A DNA stretch of 64,000 bases from Piezodorus guildinii. Taxonomy: Eukaryota; Arthropoda; Insecta; Hemiptera; Pentatomidae. Positions within the stretch are counted from its first letter, which is position 1; every line of letters begins with the position of its first letter. The translations under genes were made by a program, and so were the position numbers. The stretch spans positions 21,754,871-21,818,870 of the forward strand of contig CM041298.1 in the NCBI GenBank assembly GCA_023052935.1, given 5' to 3'. The notes beneath the pieces were generated by a model. The model saw only the letters and a list, made by a program, of their open reading frames with translations, searched no databases and was not told the origin of the DNA. Below are positions 1 to 10,240 of the stretch, piece after piece.

Positions 1-1335
1 CTTTCAAAAATAAATTACAGATTAAAGAATAAACAGTTACTGGTGCATAACAGACATAATAAATAAGCAAAATATCACTTTGAAGATTAGAACACTGAAT
101 AGAAAATGTTCTAGGATAAAGAATTGAGCACTTTTTGAACTCCTATCATGTAATAGTACACTTTATGTAACTTATCTACACTATCGATACTCAGTATAGC
201 ATGGATACTTTGGATGTCGGAAGATTCTAAGATGAAGTTTTGAAGAAATTGCCGTCTATTTTCATTTTGTGCCGGGCAGTGAAGGAGAATGAGATGTAGG
301 CTGTTGTAGATAAATCGATTGCATAATATACAGCTTTCTTGTGACTTGAACAAAAAATCTGAGTTTTTTCCATAGATTCTAATATGTTCTGGATTTGCAA
401 CTCTTAATTGGCTGACACATCTCAATTTCTATATATGTACTTTAAATGTGAGGTACTTTTCAGGGTCGGGAGCATTGTAATTGCATAGTAATCTATATAA
501 AGGATAGTTAGTCGAATTTAGGGTCCTTTGTATGTCGGCTGAGAGATAATGGTTATGTGCTTTTTCCAGTATGTCGTCTTTGTATCGAAGAAGTCCATTT
601 GTATGGTGAACAGAAAGCTCTTCTGCAAAGGCATTTAGCTCGGCTATTGCTCTAAATTGGGACACCCAATTGAAGTTTATGTCGGGATTATCCTTGTCTA
701 ATGACTTCAGTCTATTGAAGCAAAGTTTTGGAAGTCGTTCTCCTGGCATGAACTCGAGCTTGGTCCATAAATTTGTCATTTTTTTTATCACCTTCATGGC
801 TAATGGTTCTCTTCCTGTTTCGAGACGGACTATATAATTTGGGGTATTCCTAGGCCATCCAAATAAGTGCTTTAAAAATTTAAGTTGGACCGTTTCGATT
901 GCCTCAAGATAATTGGGACTCCATACTTCAGAACCATAAAGCAAAGTTGATGAGACCATTGAGTTAAATAAAGTTCTTTTTGTTTCCCAAGAGTCACTTT
1001 TCCCTTTTTTCAGTATGTCTATGACTTTTGCAGATGCCACTGATGACTTCTGAGTAAAGTGTCCACATGCTTGTTTAAATTTCCCCGATGATGTGAAGGG
1101 AACTCCCAAATAAGTATACCTTTTGTATACTCCAATCTCTTATCATGCCAGTATAACGGTTTGAGCTGTTTAAGCCTTGGAGATTTATGAAAAACAAGAG
1201 TTTTGGATTTCTCCGCATTTAATAAGAGAGAATTGTTACTGCCGTACTCCTGTAGTATTTTTATATTTTTCTGTGCTCCATGCCAACTGTTACTTAATAA
1301 GATGATATCATCAGCTAGAAGGAGCATTGTCACCT
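1..1335 (-). pseudogene. Non-LTR retrotransposon (LINE) RT C-terminal region, broken
   Basis: Three minus-strand pieces form the C-terminal half of one LINE reverse transcriptase. The piece at 1333-1019 contains the catalytic block LLADDIILLS (ADD). The piece at 1109-429 follows in another frame, so there is a frameshift around 1100, and it carries the post-RT 'thumb' region with LLYGSEVWSP. The piece at 425-111, after a stop near 427, has a C..C...H...C-like segment (CILCNRFIYNSLHLILLHC) of the kind seen at the C-terminus of several LINE clades. The 5' end is truncated at about 1335 and the 3' end may run off the window. I do not assign a clade with confidence. At least one stop and one frameshift make it non-functional. 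Confidence 0.75.
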
Positions 1336-2145
1336 CTAAATAAATTTATAAATGATCTAATTTGAATGTAAGTGATCAAATTTCGTTGATTAAGAATTTG
1401 TAAACCGGTTTGGGGTCTGACATTTTTCGGAGTGTGGTGAGACTCTACGCTGGAGGGATATGATGGACACTTCTAGGTCCAAAGCGAATTTCTAATGATA
1501 GATAGAAGTCAATTTTTATAATATTTATAATTCTGTTATTCATATATTATTTTCAATCAAAATTGGAGAACCATTATTATTGCTTCATTCTCCATTTCGT
1601 ACCGAATACATGGCATTTTTAAGCATGTAAATATAATTTGTAGTTTGGTATTTATAAACGTTTTGCTAAATCAGTGCATATTTGTAAAATTCGACCGGTA
1701 GGCATTCGTTTTTCGTCTGGCACTGAAAAGGGTTAAAAAAATTTTTTTTTGTAGTCAAGTATTGAACCATGTGACAGAAGGAATGTGCGGTTTAAAATTA
1801 ATACTTGCTTTGAATAGTGAGATACGACAAATTTTTGTAAAAATTTAGGAATCCACAGCAAGGATATAATGAATTTTGAGGACCATTATTATTTCATTTA
1901 AGGAATTTATATTTAGCATTTATTATGGTTTAGCATGTATTGGTTAATTCGTAGGTACCTATACTCTTACACGACAACACCAGACCTCATGTTCCACGGA
2001 ACCGAACAGAAACTAACTCAATCCTAACATAATTACTAGACTTATGTCTATAGATTTCCACCAGTTTGGAAATTTGGAAAACCTCCTTAAATGTAAAACT
2101 TTTGAAAATATTTCTCAGGTCAAAATCGTTCTGTTCTTATTGTTT
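1336..2145. other. AT-rich stretch, nothing identified
   Basis: There is no coding signal of useful length. A slightly GC-richer piece at about 1410-1490 has no match to the other repeats in the window. Confidence 0.4.
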
Positions 2146-2149
2146 GTTA

Positions 2150-2425
2150 ATTTTTTCATTTAACGTAATTTTATGCTACTGGTTAATCGAAAGATGCTAC
2201 AAAGGGAGTTCTAAATGTTGCCTATCCAGGTTTAATTAGGAAAGGTATCTTTATCGAGCACCTAATATCGCACTGGCCATTTTACGTCCCTTACGAAAGA
2301 CGGAATAATCAAGGATTCTTTACTACCATTAAAAAATCCTAGAGTCATCTGCAGGGTTTGAACCAGCAGGCTTGGGTATAGGAGCCTTCTATGCTAGTAA
2401 CTAAACCACAGGTGACACCAATTGT
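2150..2425 (-). repeat. SINE-I copy (tRNA-derived), minus orientation
   Basis: On the minus strand this begins with a tRNA-like head: a diverged 'ggtgtagtggctag' A-box region, then a B-box-like GGTTTGAACC segment near 2352. The body of the family follows (atgctac..tccaggtttaattagg..gagcacct). On the plus strand it ends with the 'catttaacgtaattttatgct' side. The same body recurs at about 4655, 25304, 29503, 29911/30757, 33235, 46631, 52184, 52908 and 59692, which defines the family. This copy is clearly diverged. Confidence 0.7.
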
Positions 2426-2859
2426 AACTAATTTCAGACAAGTTCAACTTGATTTGAATAAATTTGTTGCAAGACAGTACTTGTTTAAAAAAGATATAAT
2501 TTTGAGAAATTTGTTAAAAGATGAAAATAAAATCTTCCAAGAAAAACAATAAACTAGAAGATATATAGTCTCAAAGGTGCAGAAAAGGATAGCATCAAGA
2601 TAATGAATAAATATTGGAGGTAACTCTAGGAAGAGTACAAAAAATAAAATAAATAATATAATTGACTCAACGTACCCAAATGTGGCTGATTCAAGAGAAA
2701 AAAATATCTGATACGCGTAACATAACACAGGAATTTCACTTACCTTTGATCTTAAATAAAGTTAAGAGATGAATAATATAATTAAATAAAGTTTCGTAAG
2801 AAAAGTGTAAATTATTAAATATTATATGATTGTCTGCAACAATTAGTTAGTTTTTTTTT

Positions 2860-3728
2860 TGTTTTTGTTTTTTATTGGTTTCATTTGCCTCTACCCCAGA
2901 GGGTCATTGGCAAGTTTTGAAAATTACACTCTATTATAATATTTAGTTTCTTTGAGGAACTTGAACAGTTTCATAGCTGATTCCTCTTTGTCCTCTAAAA
3001 GTTTCGTTATAATCTGTGGTAAGTTTAATTTTCGTCTACTTGTTTCAAATAGGGGACACTCCAGTAGGACATGTTTCACTGATTGCAATGTTCACATGTT
3101 GGAGCCTCCAGGCCTCTGAGGAGATAGCCATGAGTGAATTCACAGTGACCTATTCGAAGTAGGCATATTATGGTTTCTTCTCTTCTTGACTTTCTTGAGC
3201 TGGTGGTCCAACTTCTACAATCTTGTTTGATTTCAAACAATTTTGACTGGCTTAGGCTCCACTCTCTCTCTCAGTTCTGAAAGATAACCGTCTTTAGATG
3301 GTTTGCCCAGTCTTCCGTTGAGATTTCTTCTACCTCCGTTATTTCTGGTATTTCTCTTTGACCCAGGCGAAGACTACCTTGGCTCCTTTCTGTTTCACTT
3401 CCCACCATGTGTTTATTATTTCCCGTATTATGGAGTTAATACGATATGGGCTGTCTATGGCTTCTAGAACGCTCTTTGAGTCTGTGGCAATGACCCAATT
3501 TTTTGCTTCGGACCTTTGAACCCCTACCCAATGAAGAGCCTTCAAGATAGCTATAGCTTCTCCTGTGTAGACGGAGCATTCCTCTGGCAGATTAAACAGT
3601 AATTTGTAGTGGTTTATTATCACGGCGCAGCTCACACTGTTTTCCATTTTAGAAGCGTCAGTGTATATCACTTTGAAAGTGTTATATTTTTGGTAGTCGG
3701 CATAACTAAAGACTTTATAATCCATTAA
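2860..3728 (-). pseudogene. I/R1-type LINE fragment: RNase H domain and zinc-knuckle tail
   Basis: The open frame 3725-3339 (128 aa) has the RNase H signature residues in order: the first Asp in IYTDAS, Glu in TGEAIAILKAL, and the second Asp in ATDSKSVLEAI. Further down the minus strand, in shifted frames, come a LLIGHCEFTHGYLL segment and CEHC...H..C residues typical of the C-terminus after RNase H in I, R1 and Loa-like LINEs. The usual fourth acidic residue and the linker are disrupted. The fragment is 5'-truncated at about 3728, where it abuts an RTE-like LINE on the opposite strand. Confidence 0.75.
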
Positions 3729-3731
3729 AAT

Positions 3732-4650
3732 TTGTATGGCCCTATACCGGAACAGACCATTTCATTCGATAACCGCCTTTCCAAGAAAATTCAAAAACGG
3801 ATTGCCTCTTGCTGGAAAAAATTTTGGGTCTTCAAAAACTTAATGAAAAGCTCCACCGAAATTAAATGGAAAAGGTTAGTATTCAATACCTGCATTCTCC
3901 CAACTTTGACTTATGGAAGCCAGACATGGTCCCTCACTAAATCGCAGGAAAGAAGAATAAACGTCTGGCAAAGAAGAATGGAGAGGAGTATGACAAATGT
4001 AAATTTAAAGCATAAAATAAAAAATACGACTCTGAGAGAGACCACTTTGGTGAGGGATGCTGTGGGTTATATAAGGAAGCTGAAATGTGAATGGGCTGGG
4101 CATTTAATGCGAATGAAGGACCCCAGGTGGAGCAAGGCAGTTACCGAATGGACACCTCTCGGGAAGAAACGTAAGCAAGGAGGGCAACTCAAGAGATGGT
4201 CGGACGAAATTAAGAAACAAGAAGGAATATCTTGGCATAGGAAAACAGAAGACCGAAAATATTGGGAATTAAAATGCCAAGATATTGAAAAACCAGCGGC
4301 GAACTCATAACCCAGAAGGTACGGCTGGTCACCGATCAAGACTATTCCTCCTTCAGGAGAGGCCTGCGCATTAGTAGAAAACTATTTTATTTTTATTTAT
4401 CTAAACATAAAATTTTTTATTTAATCAAGTTTTTTTTTGCAATTTTATTAGTAAATTTAAAAAGATGTTAGTAAATTTTATTTAAAAAAGTTGTATACAC
4501 TATTTGGTCACATTGTTTCTTTTTACTTACATCAATCATTAAAAGTGTTTTAAAATAAATAAAAATATATATAAACTTTATGTACCATTAAAAAATTGTA
4601 AATATGTGTAAATAAAGGCTTATCTTATCTTATCTTATCTTATCTTTATA
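3732..4650 (+). pseudogene. RTE-like LINE, C-terminal RT fragment with 3' tail of ttatc repeats
   Basis: A 192-codon open frame (3732-4310) covers the end of an RTE-type polyprotein. It has LVFNTCILPTLTYGSQTW, then the conserved KCEWAGHLMRMKDPRW and the basic 'GKKRKQGGQLKRW' block that closes RTE proteins. The likely 3' UTR runs to a (ttatc)n microsatellite at about 4618-4648; short 3' tandem repeats in place of poly(A) are characteristic of RTE elements. The 5' end is truncated, and no N-terminal RT motifs or YADD are present. The frame is intact over this length, but the fragment cannot encode an active enzyme. Confidence 0.75.
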
Positions 4651-4654
4651 CCGG

Positions 4655-4718
4655 ATTTAAAACCGCGATCTTGGTGTAGGAAGCTTATATTCTAGCCACT
4701 ACACTACAAGTGACTCTT
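4655..4718 (-). repeat. SINE-I tRNA-like head fragment
   Basis: The minus strand reads 'ttgtagtgtagtggctaga' followed by a B-box-like segment, matching the 5' head of SINE-I. Only the head is present, directly after the RTE tail repeats. Confidence 0.5.
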
Positions 4719-4719
4719 C

Positions 4720-5545
4720 CTGACGTCGTTTTTTCATAAAACAATGAATTATTCAGTTATGGAATTAAAAATTAAGAGAATACAAATATTTTATTTTCAT
4801 TAACTCGTATTACTAAATAACCTTTACTGTAAATCTATAAAATAAATAAATAAAATCACCCAATAGCGGTGCTTTATGAGCTGTTATGACACGTGCTGAC
4901 GAATTGTAACAGATTTTGATTTATGCAACTCCCTTTATAAATTTTTCTAAAATTGAGAAATGTCCGCTGTTGAGGATGTTTTTCGCGGTTCGTCCGTAAA
5001 TCAGTCAGAGCAGTAAAGATACGAATCCGGCTAATTTTTTTTAACGGAACTTGAAACGGAAAAAATTGAAAGGGTACGGACTAAACGAATTAGCAGCAGA
5101 AATAGAATTAAGAGGGACACCGGGTGACGTACTGCTAAAGCCAAGCAGTAAATACGTCAATTCCTCGCAGCCCTGCGATAAAATTGATAATTAAATGGTT
5201 CTGAGCGATCGTGCGCCGGGAGGCTGCATATTGCGCCGGTTCTGCGGCCGAGGGAGGGCACTTAGCAAATTGGATCAAGAGCTTAACAAATAGCCCTTGC
5301 TAATCCCCCTGCTAAACCCATCACACACGATTAGCAGGGAGCTTTCATTACCTACGGCCACTTTTCTTATTCAGCTTAGCTTTATTACTCTGATCGATCG
5401 GCGTTCGTGATGATTTAGGCCTTTGTTTCCTAATAAAAAAATGTTGGGTATCGTAAAATTCTCATATCGAGTGATTGAGCTATTTTTTTTTCTTCTCTCC
5501 TTTATTGTTTAAGATATAAGTAACAAATGTAACAATTGCAAAAAA
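4720..5545. other. Non-coding stretch with a GC-richer island at about 5080-5400
   Basis: I find no ORF or repeat match. The island contains a hairpin: CCCCTGCTAA near 5308-5317 pairs with TTAGCAGGGA near 5331-5340, across a short loop. The composition differs from both flanks, and it could be unique genomic or regulatory DNA, or an unrecognised repeat. Confidence 0.35.
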
Positions 5546-5551
5546 AAAAAA

Positions 5552-6304
5552 TCTGGTGCGGTCAACACACGACTTTGACATCTAAAATAATCAGTTTTAT
5601 CTTCTTCTCATCACTCTCTATTAACTTCTAAAAGCTTGTGTATGAGATGATATTTTTTCTAAAATCTTTAGCTTTCCGACGATATATCATACATGTATAT
5701 TACTGCTCTTATGTTCAAAAACGAAAAAATTGCATTAAAAAAATATTTTTTCTGTTTTCTCCTTTAGTTGGGTATCGAATTTATTCAATTTATATATTTA
5801 CCTGTTTTTCATCAGCGTTAACAAGATAATCTAATTATTATTATTGAATCTACAAAATTAAAGGTACTTTAGAGGAAGAAAATTTAAAATATCGGCATTA
5901 AAGCCCTGTCAGACCATTTTTATCCAAATAAAACCTACATGATATTAAAGCCCATTAAAATTTACATCGATATAGCGAATTTAATCAAAATCGTCGGAAC
6001 TGTTTTCGAGAAAACCGAAAAAAGGTGCAAAATGCATAGTATAAAGTGCCTATTCTGGTAAGCTCATTTTGATGAAAAATGTTTTTTAACGTCTCGGGCG
6101 TATAGTTGTCTTAAATATGAAATTTCAGTTTTATAGGACTTACTGTTTCCGCCCGGGAGTTACCTCACACACACACAGACCTTTTTGAGGGACTTGGTTA
6201 TTTGGACTCAGGGGACCCTAAAACGTGTATTTCCGTTGAAAACTGGAATTCGAAAATTTTCGCGATCCCATACTTCCCGTTACTATTTATAGTAAGTGAA
6301 AGTA
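5552..6304 (+). mobile_element. Element A copy 1 (HINE/DINE-1-like), internally shortened
   Basis: The head TCTGGTGCGGTCAACACACG follows an A-run. After about 30 bp the copy jumps by deletion to the internal 'ctaaaataatcag' part, so the 5' subterminal repeat is mostly lost. The core, a short (CA)n tract at 6168-6178, the block 'ggacccta aaacgtg' and the tail AGTAAGTGAAAGT are present. It is non-coding. It directly abuts the RTE fragment at 6305. Confidence 0.8.
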
Positions 6305-7290
6305 AAAATAATTAAAAAGTATAGGCATTTAAGTTTCAATGATAAGTCGGGATTGAGAAAAGGAGATTGTCTCTCGCCAATACTCTTTAACCTGGCGTTG
6401 GAGAAGGTAAGTAGCTGTCAAATGGCGAAAAGAAGGAGTACATGTTGGAGGAATGCACAAATTGTGTTCCGATTAGACAAAGCACCATAAAGGGACGTTA
6501 AATAATGAATAAAAAACAAATTCCTAGCATATGCAGATGACGTCGCAGTGCTTGTTAGAAAGAAGGAGCACATAGGTGAGCTCGCAGGTTGTCTCATTGA
6601 ATGGGGAATCAATTGGGTTGCGAGTGAATATAGATAAAATAAAATATATTATTGTGAGCCGTATTATACACACCTAAGACAGCATTGGTGTCAAAAAAAT
6701 GATATTCCCAAAAGTAGACTCTGTTAAATACCTTGGATCGACAGAACCTCCATCAACGACCAAATGAGCGACGTCGACCTAGGAATAAGTAATGCAAATA
6801 GAGCATTATTCTCTATCTTTACTATTCTAAAATCTAAGATGATCTCCAAATACCTCAAAATGAGAGTATATAACACCAGTACTGACTGATGTTTGGCAGT
6901 GAAACATGGACATTAACAGGTACCCTAAAAAGAAAAATTGAAAGATTCGAAAGTAAACCCCTAAGAACTATAACGAGACTTAAACGAAACAGTCGATTTC
7001 ACATGACATAAGGACAAAGAGGTTACGATGGGCAGAACATGTAGCCAGAAGTGATCGATCCGGTCCACTCTTCAAAACTATGAATGCGATGGTTGTCGGA
7101 ACTAGGCCAAGAGGAAGTCCGATAATAAGAAGGGGCGAACTCATCAAGAAGGACGCCAGGGAGTTACACGCAGTAAACTGGAGGGCCATTGCCCAAGAGA
7201 GACAGAGGTGGAATAGGCTAATTACGGAGGTTGAAGATCTCCTAAAATCTGTAAAAGCCAATCCCTCTCCCCCCTAAAAAAAGAGGCCTT
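6305..7290 (+). pseudogene. Degenerate RTE-like LINE fragment
   Basis: Broken frames carry recognisable RT blocks: GLRKGDCLSPILFNLALE (6353-6400), FLAYADDVAVLVRKKE around 6520-6565 with an intact YADD, and 'VKYLGSTE' near 6725. The RTE-type C-terminus spans 7020-7277: a damaged RWAEHVARSDR, GTRPRGSPIIRR and NWRAIAQERQRWNR. Several stops and frameshifts separate the blocks. It is 5'-truncated and joined to the 3' end of element A copy 1. Confidence 0.7.
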
Positions 7291-7479
7291 TAAGAACATA
7301 CACTACCTTTTGAGCTATTTCAAGTTAAACATTCTTAAGTTCACCGTATGTAGTGGTTCCAACCACAGATTTTCGCCTCAACTTTACTGGAAGGGGAGAA
7401 ACCATCTTCCAGGCTTTCTAAATATAATGGGTTCAGACTGCAGAGTCTAGACCTCTTCCCTCGACCAAACGGACAGAGC

Positions 7480-7725
7480 TTTGCCACCTCCTAGGCCTGG
7501 ATGCTAGTGCGATATCTCTGAAGAGAGGGTTGGCAGATTCCTTCAACCCATCACGGAACTTAATGTGCCTCCGGTCTATGAGCTCAGAACTGAGAGTAGG
7601 TGGAGCTCATTGGTAATGTGGCTATTTCGTGCAACTTGGAGCGAGGTGCCACATACGATCTGCCGGAGGACGAAGTTCTCGTAGCTATGCAGCGTCTGAA
7701 GAGTCGTCTTATAAAGATGGCGTAA
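7480..7725 (+). pseudogene. Possible LINE fragment upstream of RT blocks
   Basis: One frame near 7640-7720 reads 'YDLPEDEVLVAMQRLKSR', resembling the segment just before the APGPDG-type block of I/R1/Jockey-like RTs. The rest of 7290-7850 is GC-richer than its surroundings but carries no clear frame. Low confidence. Confidence 0.3.
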
Positions 7726-7855
7726 GAGTGGTGCATAATAATAGCCTAATAAATCTGAAGTTTCTGACGTAAAGATAGCTTCAGCGACGTCAGCAGATAG
7801 TAGAGGCTACGGGTCTTTAATTAATTAAATCTTATTACTTTCAAATATCTATATA

Positions 7856-8692
7856 TGAAATAATAATAATAAATTAACTTTATTCTGGGACTATGTCCTT
7901 AAGAATAACAATGTTGTACAGTAAATAAACACTTCAATTTGTACATGTCTGGCCGAGAGACCAATAAAATAAAATTTTATTTACGAATGTGTAAAAAATA
8001 AAAATAAGACCTATTTATATAGATATATAAAAAATATATGGAATATAAACCAAAGAAAAAAAAATCAGCTATAAAATAATAGAGCTGAACAATTTCCAAA
8101 TAAATAAAATAAATGAATTAATCCATAACTCTAGGATTCTGATAAAATAAAAATAAAATTATCTTAAGTTGAAAGTAAGATAGTGAATTAACAATTTTAC
8201 ATTTAGTGTGCGTCTCTTTGGGATCTTAGAAGGTATAGGAAAATATGGGATTTGAATGAGAGAAGGGAAGAAGCATGGCGAACATGATTAGGTAGGGGAT
8301 TCCAGAGAGATGCAGAGCGGATATAAAAGGAATTATCAAAAGATTTAGTCCTATGGGTAGGAATGTAAAGGTCAGAATGGCGTGATCTGGTTTCAAGTGA
8401 GTGAATTAAGGATTTTAATTGAAGGATATTGTGAATATAAGGAGGATGTTGAGATTTAATTACTTGGTAGAGGTATGTCCCTAGGAAATATTTTCTACGC
8501 ATGGAAGGTAGGAGCCACTTCAATTCGCTGTATAAGTGGGTTACTGGTGATCTCTTGAAGGTACCGAAGATAAATCTTATAAACATATTCATAATCCGCT
8601 TGAGTCTGTCATCAAGTACAGTCAAAAGGTCTCCATATACCACGCAGCAATAATCTAATAATCTAAATATATAGTAATCAAAAGTATTGAGA
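7856..8692 (-). pseudogene. CR1/L2-like LINE, 3' end: thumb region plus 3' UTR
   Basis: The coding part (8692-8203) has the CR1/L2-type C-terminal pattern: LLDYCCVVYGDLLTVLDDRLKRIMN, FIRFIFGTFKRSPVTHLYSELKWL, RRKYFLGTYLY and the final 'IPTHRTKSFDNSFYIRSASLWNPLP'. The 3' UTR runs to about 7856 with short aat repeats. The longer open frame to 8757 continues into an element A fragment, so its first ~25 residues are not LINE sequence. The copy is 5'-truncated. Related fragments lie at 18347-18800 and about 33955-34075. Confidence 0.75.
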
Positions 8693-9000
8693 TTTTTCGA
8701 CATTTTCCAATTTGAATTTTTAACAGAAATACAAATTTTAGTGTCCCTTGAGTCCAAATTGGTCCCTCAAAAATATATCAGTGTGTGTATATAGTAAGTC
8801 GATCTAACTAAATTTCATATTTAAGATAAGTATATGCCGGCGATGTTACAGCAAATTTTTCGTAACAATCAATGAACCAGAAGAGTCACTTTATACCATG
8901 CACTTTGCACCTTTTTACGATTTTCTTAAAAAAAGCACTAACGATTTCGTTCAAACTCGCTATATCAACGTAAAATTTAATGGGCTTGAATATGATATAT
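8693..9000 (-). mobile_element. Element A fragment (3' half)
   Basis: The minus-strand sequence matches the element A region between the core and the 3' block (forms of 'ttggactcaa gggacac', 'catggtataaagtgactctt', 'gcccattaaa'). Both ends are missing. It lies next to the nearly full copy at 9066-9998. Confidence 0.65.
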
Positions 9001-9065
9001 TTAGAATTTAAGAATATGATATATTTAAGAATATGAAATTATGAAATTATAATTCTGTTTTTTAT

Positions 9066-9208
9066 TACTTTCATTTACTATATATAGTAAAGGAAAGTAT
9101 TGCGATCGTGAAAATTTTTGAATTCCAGTTTTCAACGGAAATACACGTTTTAGGGTCCCCTGAGTCCAAATAACCAAGTCCCGCAAAAAGGTCTGTGTGT
9201 GTGTGTGT

Positions 9209-9239
<31 letters not shown>

Positions 9240-9998
9240 GTAACTCCCGGGCGAAAACGGTAAGTCCTATGAAACTGAAATTTCATATTTAAGACAAATA
9301 TACGCCCGAGACATGACAAAACTTTTTTCATTAAAATGAGCCTACCAGAAGAGGCACTTTATACCATGCATTTTGCACATTTTTTCGATTTTCTCAAAAA
9401 CGGTTCCGACGATTTTAATTAAACTCGCTATATCGATGTAAAATTTAATGGGCTTTAATATCATGTAAGTTTTATTTGGATAAAAATGATCTGACAGGGC
9501 TTAAATGCCGATATTTAAAATTTTCTTCCCCTAAAGTACCTTTAATTTTTTAGATTCAATAATAATAACTAGATTATCTTGTTAAAGCTGATGAAAAACA
9601 GGTAAATATATAAATTGAATAAATTCGATACTCAACTAAAGGAGAAAACAGAAAAAATATATTTTTAATGAAATTTTTCGTTTTTGGACATAAAAGCAGT
9701 AATATCATACATGTATATATGATATACCTGTTGGAAAGCTAAAGATTTTAGAAAAAAAATCATCTCATACACAAGCTTTTAGAAGTTAATAGAGAGTGAT
9801 GAGAAGAAGATAAAACTAACTGATTATTTTAGATAATAATATAATAGATTTTTTAATAAAACACATGTTTCTATATAAATTCAATTTGATTAATTCCTAA
9901 AATAGTTTCACGTATTTTTATCTCTAACTGTATTTGAAAATTCAATCATTGATTTTAAAAATCGAGGTAAGTGAAAGTCGTGTGTTGCCCGCACCAGA
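9066..9998 (-). mobile_element. Element A copy 2, nearly full length
   Basis: Read on the minus strand it begins with TCTGGTGCGGGCAACACACG and contains the subterminal ACTTTCACTTAC. It then runs through the core, a long (CA)n tract (9189-9238 as GT on the plus strand) and the 3' palindrome CTATATATAG with the complementary end. About 930 bp, one of the best copies for defining the family. No ORF of its own. Confidence 0.85.
9189..9238. repeat. (GT)n microsatellite inside element A
   Basis: A nearly pure GT/CA repeat. It sits at the same internal position in the other element A copies, so it is part of the family structure. Confidence 0.9.
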
Positions 9999-10240
9999 TT
10001 TTTTTTTAAATATTTTGATTATCATTCATAGATGTAGTCAAAATCCAAGTCCGGTAGTAGATATTCCTGTTAAAAATGATTAATTTCCAATATTGATCAA
10101 ATATCTTATTTTGCGATGACCTATCAAGGGAATTGGATAATTGTATTTAGTTTAATTCGTCAATACACACAAAATAGTTTGTTTGTTTCTAAATAATTAA
10201 TTGGTTTGTTTTTCTCTTAATTTACTCGATAAAAACAATA

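Noticed and set aside
3240..3300. CRISPR-like array or prokaryotic operon anywhere in the window
   Set aside because: There are no regularly spaced identical repeats, no ribosome-binding-site-led gene series, and all recognisable coding sequence is eukaryotic transposon-derived.
8203..8757. 184-codon ORF as an intact protein
   Set aside because: Its N-terminal part is element A sequence and the remainder is a truncated LINE C-terminus.
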